Positions 60,821 through 64,000 of a DNA stretch of 64,000 nt are shown piece after piece. The DNA is from Afifellaceae bacterium. GTDB taxonomy: Bacteria; Pseudomonadota; Alphaproteobacteria; Rhizobiales; Afifellaceae. Numbering within the stretch: position 1 is the stretch's first letter; each line of letters begins with the position of its first letter. Both the position numbers and the translations under genes were made by a program. The stretch is from contig JANQKG010000003.1 of NCBI GenBank assembly GCA_028281235.1, positions 1 through 64,000 on the forward strand. Direction: 5' to 3'. Under the pieces are notes generated by a model. The model had not been told where the DNA came from and searched no databases. It saw only the letters and a program-made list of their open reading frames with translations.

Positions 60821-61605
60821 GCGCGGCCGGCGAGCGACATGAGCTGCGGCACCGCCGCCCGGGCGGTGTTCAGCACCATGGCCGCGTCGTTCTGATAGGG
60901 AATCCATTGCACGCCCATCTCAAGCCATTTGCCCGCCTGCTCCGGCGATTGCGCGCTCAGCCCATAGGGCGTGCCCGCTTTGCGGCAGGCGGCGAAAATC
61001 TCCTCATAGGCCTCGAACATCATGGGGTTTTGCAGGTCACCGGGAATGCCCAGATCCTGCGACAGGTCGTCGGGGCCCACCATGATCGCGTCGATGCCCG
61101 GCACTTGGAGAATCTCGGGCAGCTTGCCGATGGCGTCGCGCGATTCAATCATGACGACGATCAGCGTCTCGCTGTTCAGATGCGCGATGATCTCGTCGGG
61201 CGTCGCCGCGGCGTAATCCGTGTGCGGCCCTTTCAGGTTCATCGGCCGGTTGCCGAGCGGGTGATAGCGCACCGCCTGCATGATCTCCGCCAGCTGATCA
61301 GCGCTCTCAATGGCCGGGAGCAGAAGCCCCTGCGCCCCCGCGTCGAGCGCCCGCGTCAGGTCGTGGGGCTTCGACACGCCGGGCGGCCGGACGATGGGCG
61401 CGATGCCGCATTCGCGGGCGAGCATCGCCAGCGTGCCGATCTCGCGCAACGTGAAATCCGTATGCTCCATCTCCAGAAGCAGGAAGTCGAACCCCGCGGC
61501 GGCCATGATCTTGACCACCCTCGGATGCGGACAGAGCGTTATCCAGGTGCCAAACGCCGGCTTGTTCTCACGGTAGAGGCGTTTCACGGGGTTTGACTTC
61601 ATCAC
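60817..61605 (-). CDS. HpcH/HpaI-family aldolase
   Basis: The 262-residue protein is a class II, metal-dependent pyruvate aldolase related to HpcH/HpaI and citrate-lyase beta-like proteins. FGTWITLCPHPRVVKIMA, FLLLEMEHTDFTLRE, PIVRPPGVSKPHDL, VMIESRDAIGKL (metal-ligand Glu) and MVGPDDLSQDLGIPGD (metal-ligand Asp) are visible. It would split a 4-hydroxy-2-oxoacid into pyruvate and an aldehyde, or hydrolyse a CoA-linked equivalent. It lies 56 bases after the 2-hydroxyacid dehydrogenase gene. Confidence 0.9.
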   Translation of the reverse strand: MMKSNPVKRLYRENKPAFGTWITLCPHPRVVKIMAAAGFDFLLLEMEHTDFTLREIGTLAMLARECGIAPIVRPPGVSKPHDLTRALDAGAQGLLLPAIESADQLAEIMQAVRYHPLGNRPMNLKGPHTDYAAATPDEIIAHLNSETLIVVMIESRDAIGKLPEILQVPGIDAIMVGPDDLSQDLGIPGDLQNPMMFEAYEEIFAACRKAGTPYGLSAQSPEQAGKWLEMGVQWIPYQNDAAMVLNTARAAVPQLMSLAGRA

Positions 61606-61661
61606 TGTGCCGGTCTCCGTTGGCTTTTCGGATACTGCGTGCGTTGCCGTTGCGCGTGGCC

Positions 61662-62642
61662 TCAGGCGGTGCGCCGACGCAGCTCCCAGACGCTCTCGTC
61701 GACGAGATGAGGGGGCCGCCGCCCTTCAAGCACGTCGACCACCTGCTCCGCCGTCTGAACCGCCGTCCGGATCATGGCCTCTTCCGTGGCCCCTGCGATA
61801 TGTGGCGAGAGCACGACACCGTCGGCGGCAAGAAGCGGATGATCTGCCGGTGGCGGCTCGCTCTCGAAGACATCCATGGCCGCCCCGCGCAGCCGGCCGG
61901 AGGCGACCGCCTCAATCAGCGCCTCGGCCTGGACGAGCGCGCCGCGCGCGGTGTTGACGAGGATGGCGCCCGGCTTCATCGCCGCGAAGCGCCCCGCGCC
62001 GAACATGCCGCGCGTCTTGTCGTTCAGGCGTTGGTGAAGCGAGACGATGTCGGCCTGCCCCAGCGCAGCATCGAGATCGGGCGCGGGCTCGAACCCCGCG
62101 GCTGCGATGGCCGCACGATCGACACTCGGGCTGTGGACGAGCACCCGCATTGCAAAACCAGCCTGCGCGATCTCCGCAGTGCGCCGCCCGATGGCGCCGA
62201 AGCCGACGATCAAAAGCGTCCGCCCCGACAGTTCCACAAAGTCGCGCGTGTAGCGGTAGTCAAACGCGTTCTGCCGTACGGCGTGGTCGGCTTCGCGGAT
62301 GCGCTTGGCCACGGCCATGATCTGGGCGATCGTATGCTCCGCGACCGACTGCACATTCGCTTCCGGCGTGTAGATGACCGGCAGGGCGAGCTCACGCGCC
62401 GTATTCAGATCGACGGGATCGAGCCCGGTGCCGTGATTTCCCACGACACGCAGGCGCTTCGCCGCCCGCATTGCGGCGCCGCTGAGCCCCGCATTGCGCG
62501 TGATGACCGCATCTGCTTCCACAATCTCCGCCGCTACGGTCTCCATGTCGGCGGCGCTCGCCATGCGCGCCTCCATTCCGGCGGCCTCCAGTACCGCGAT
62601 GCCGTCGGGGTGTATCGGCTGAATCAGAAGACAGAGCATCAA
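61662..62642 (-). CDS. D-isomer-specific 2-hydroxyacid dehydrogenase
   Basis: The 326-residue NAD(P)-dependent enzyme has the Rossmann loop IVGFGAIGRRTAEIA and the catalytic trio of the family: Arg in LVNTARGALVQAEAL, Glu in MDVFESEPPPADHP and His in LSPHIAGATEEA. It oxidises a D-2-hydroxyacid or reduces a 2-oxoacid. Relatives include phosphoglycerate and glyoxylate/hydroxypyruvate dehydrogenases. Its stop and start overlap the adjoining genes of the operon (four bases with the deacetylase-like gene). Confidence 0.9.
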   Translation of the reverse strand: MMLCLLIQPIHPDGIAVLEAAGMEARMASAADMETVAAEIVEADAVITRNAGLSGAAMRAAKRLRVVGNHGTGLDPVDLNTARELALPVIYTPEANVQSVAEHTIAQIMAVAKRIREADHAVRQNAFDYRYTRDFVELSGRTLLIVGFGAIGRRTAEIAQAGFAMRVLVHSPSVDRAAIAAAGFEPAPDLDAALGQADIVSLHQRLNDKTRGMFGAGRFAAMKPGAILVNTARGALVQAEALIEAVASGRLRGAAMDVFESEPPPADHPLLAADGVVLSPHIAGATEEAMIRTAVQTAEQVVDVLEGRRPPHLVDESVWELRRRTA

Positions 62643-63538
62643 GCGGCCTGCCGCTCGCGCTGGCGTTCAAAGAGGCGCGCGGCCTCTTCAGCGCCCACGA
62701 ACACACCCCCGGCCGACGGCACGAAGCGGAGAAAGGCTTTGAGCCGTTCGACCCAATCCGGCCGTCCCATGGAGCCGGTATGGAACAGCATGTGCACGAT
62801 CTGCGCCCGCCCGCCCTGCTGCGCACGGTCGCGGATGACGCCCCAGACCCGCTTGTGATTGTCGAGTTCCGACTGCTCGATCTGCAGAAAATTGCGATAG
62901 TCGGTGCCCGCTCCGTCAGATCCGATCGGGACCTCAACGATTGGCGAAGCGCCGCCCTCGCCCTCCGCCGCTCGCGGATCCTTGGGCAGGCGGTAGGCGC
63001 TGACGCTGCCCTTGGTCCAGATTGCTTCGCGCTCCGGTTTGTCGAGGCCGGGCAGGCAGGAGAGGTCGATGGCGATCCCGTGCTCACTCAGCACGTCGTT
63101 CATGAACGGCGCATAGGCATTGTGCCCGCCGCGATAGGCGACGGGACTAAGCCCGCCCTCCACCAGCCGGCGGTGGCAATCCGCGAACACCTCGCGCACA
63201 TGCGGCTCTTCCCCGAAGCGCACGCCGCCGCCCTTGATCTCCTCATGGAGGTGCACCGCGACCTCCGCGCCGCGCTCGGCCCATTCGCGGTAGACCTTCA
63301 GCATCGGCGCTTCGTAATAGCCGGTGCGGCAATAGGTGCCCGAATGCGGCGTCAGCACTGCGCGACCACCGGTCAGGTCGAGCATTAAGCCGCCGAGTTC
63401 GCGCGTTTCGCCGATGCTCTGCTCGACCTTCGGCGGATCGATCCGGAACTGGCGGCCGGGGTCGAACGGCGCGAAGACGAGCCAGTTGACGTCGACGACA
63501 GGGACGAGCCAGACCTCTGCATTTGCGGTCGCGTTCAT
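62639..63538 (-). CDS. Polysaccharide-deacetylase-like (carbohydrate esterase 4 fold) protein
   Basis: The 299-residue product, first of the six-gene operon, resembles NodB/polysaccharide-deacetylase-fold hydrolases. EVAVHLHEEIKGGG carries the His-x-His element expected at the metal site, and SPVAYRGGHNAYAPFMNDVL the Arg-x-Gly-Gly loop; VHMLFHTGSMG closes the site. There is no signal peptide, so it acts in the cytoplasm, which suits hydrolysis of a small N-acetyl or amide compound rather than a wall polymer. I start at the ATG at 63538. It is divergent from the LysR gene at 63626, whose product likely controls it. Confidence 0.75.
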   Translation of the reverse strand: MNATANAEVWLVPVVDVNWLVFAPFDPGRQFRIDPPKVEQSIGETRELGGLMLDLTGGRAVLTPHSGTYCRTGYYEAPMLKVYREWAERGAEVAVHLHEEIKGGGVRFGEEPHVREVFADCHRRLVEGGLSPVAYRGGHNAYAPFMNDVLSEHGIAIDLSCLPGLDKPEREAIWTKGSVSAYRLPKDPRAAEGEGGASPIVEVPIGSDGAGTDYRNFLQIEQSELDNHKRVWGVIRDRAQQGGRAQIVHMLFHTGSMGRPDWVERLKAFLRFVPSAGGVFVGAEEAARLFERQRERQAA

Positions 63539-63625
63539 GTCCGCTTCTCCAGACACGGATTGTCCGAAGCCAGTCTCGCGACACTCGCTTGCGCAGACAA
63601 ATACATTAATGCGATCAATTAATTC

Positions 63626-64000
63626 ATGAAGGCGAATAATATCACGCTCCGCCAATTGCGTGCCTTCGTTGCCGTGTCCGACCATGAGAGCTTCGTCGCC
63701 GCCTCAAAGGCCATCGGGCTGTCGCAGCCGGCGCTCAGCCAGAGTGTCCGGCAGCTGGAGGAAGAGCTTGGCGCAAGGCTGTTCGTGCGCACCACGCGGA
63801 GTGTGCATCTGACCGGTGTCGGGCTGAGCTTCCTGACCCATGCGCGGCATGTCCTGCGCCTGATGGACGAAATCACCGCCGATATGGAGAAGATCATCGA
63901 GCGTCGCAGCGGCCGCATCGTGGTGGCTTGCCTGCCTTCGACGGCGTGGCGGCTGATGCCGCCGGTCCTGGCGGAGAGCGCCAAGCTCTTTCCCGAAACG
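63626..64000 (+). CDS. LysR-family transcriptional regulator (cut by the window end)
   Basis: The first 125 codons are present. Residues about 5-65 are a LysR helix-turn-helix (ITLRQLRAFVAVSDHESFVA, then GLSQPALSQSVRQLEEELG), and the effector domain begins near residue 92 (GRIVVACLPSTAWRLMPPVL). The frame is open to the last base. It is divergent from the operon 57625-63538 across an 87-base AT-rich gap containing TTAATGCGATCAATTAATTC, the expected place for LysR binding. Confidence 0.9.
   Translation, partial: MKANNITLRQLRAFVAVSDHESFVAASKAIGLSQPALSQSVRQLEEELGARLFVRTTRSVHLTGVGLSFLTHARHVLRLMDEITADMEKIIERRSGRIVVACLPSTAWRLMPPVLAESAKLFPET

Noticed and set aside
57625-63538. Allantoin/ureide degradation operon
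   Set aside because: M20 amidohydrolase, LDH2-type and deacetylase-fold proteins do occur there, but no PuuE-type wording, ureidoglycolate lyase, transporter or urease gene is present, and the aldolase and hydroxyacid dehydrogenase do not fit.
1-64000. CRISPR arrays, tRNA or rRNA genes, insertion sequences, integrase or transposase genes
   Set aside because: None was seen on either strand; the repeats found are too few and too far apart for CRISPR, and no mobile-element protein motif appears.

Overview
The window looks like chromosomal or megaplasmid DNA from a GC-rich alphaproteobacterium of the Hyphomicrobiales (rhizobial order), probably Phyllobacteriaceae-like. The grounds are the high-GC codon use, the very large share of ABC-type solute importers with LysR, LacI and SorC regulators, and a set of short palindromes at 16046-16321 of the type scattered through rhizobial genomes. 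No rRNA, tRNA, CRISPR array, transposase or integrase is visible. The taxonomic placement is inferred, not proven.

Layout. (1) 313-11544 is a lysine/pipecolate catabolic region: a cupin-type XRE regulator, an ornithine-cyclodeaminase-family enzyme, a divergent LysR regulator, and a tight operon of aminotransferase, glutaryl-CoA dehydrogenase, fused alpha-beta ThDP-dependent E1, a FabD-like acyltransferase, aminoadipate-semialdehyde dehydrogenase (amaB type) and pipecolate-oxidase-like flavoprotein (amaA type). Together these could take lysine or pipecolate to crotonyl-CoA. (2) 12105-33317 is an amino acid, peptide and hydantoin/oxoproline region: DadA-like and amine-oxidase-like flavoproteins, a DapA-family protein, a LysR regulator, a dipeptide-type ABC importer in one operon with a fused HyuA-HyuB protein, a DUF6282-type hydrolase, an M20 dipeptidase and a second, split HyuA/HyuB pair. 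(3) 34068-39871 is a small arabinoside module: GH51 arabinofuranosidase, sugar ABC importer without its own ATPase, and a winged-helix regulator. (4) 40309-50638 is a methylthioribose/5-deoxyribose-type module: SorC regulator, MtnA, MtnK, a ribose-type ABC importer, a RuBisCO-like protein and a split transketolase. It is followed by a LacI-controlled sugar ABC importer (50920-56269). (5) 56709-64000 holds a DapA-family enzyme and a six-gene minus-strand catabolic operon of unknown substrate, divergent from a LysR gene cut by the window end.

The most striking structural feature is a family of direct repeats at about 11616, 33677, 39954 and 56340. They fall exactly between these functional modules. 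Each starts with a 19-bp core that, read on the minus strand, spells Ile-Ile-Glu-Trp-Glu-stop (degenerate in the first copy), which resembles the 3' end of guaA, a known integration site for genomic islands. In three copies the core is followed by about 235 bp of collinear flanking sequence with internal boxes at identical offsets. I read this as the footprint of serial insertion of catabolic cassettes at guaA-type att sites.

The most interesting biochemistry is the RuBisCO-like protein plus split transketolase. They share a candidate palindromic operator with mtnA/mtnK, the ribose-type importer and the SorC gene, suggesting one regulon for a variant methylthioribose or deoxyribose pathway. 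Function calls rest on motifs and context read by eye; no database search was run.
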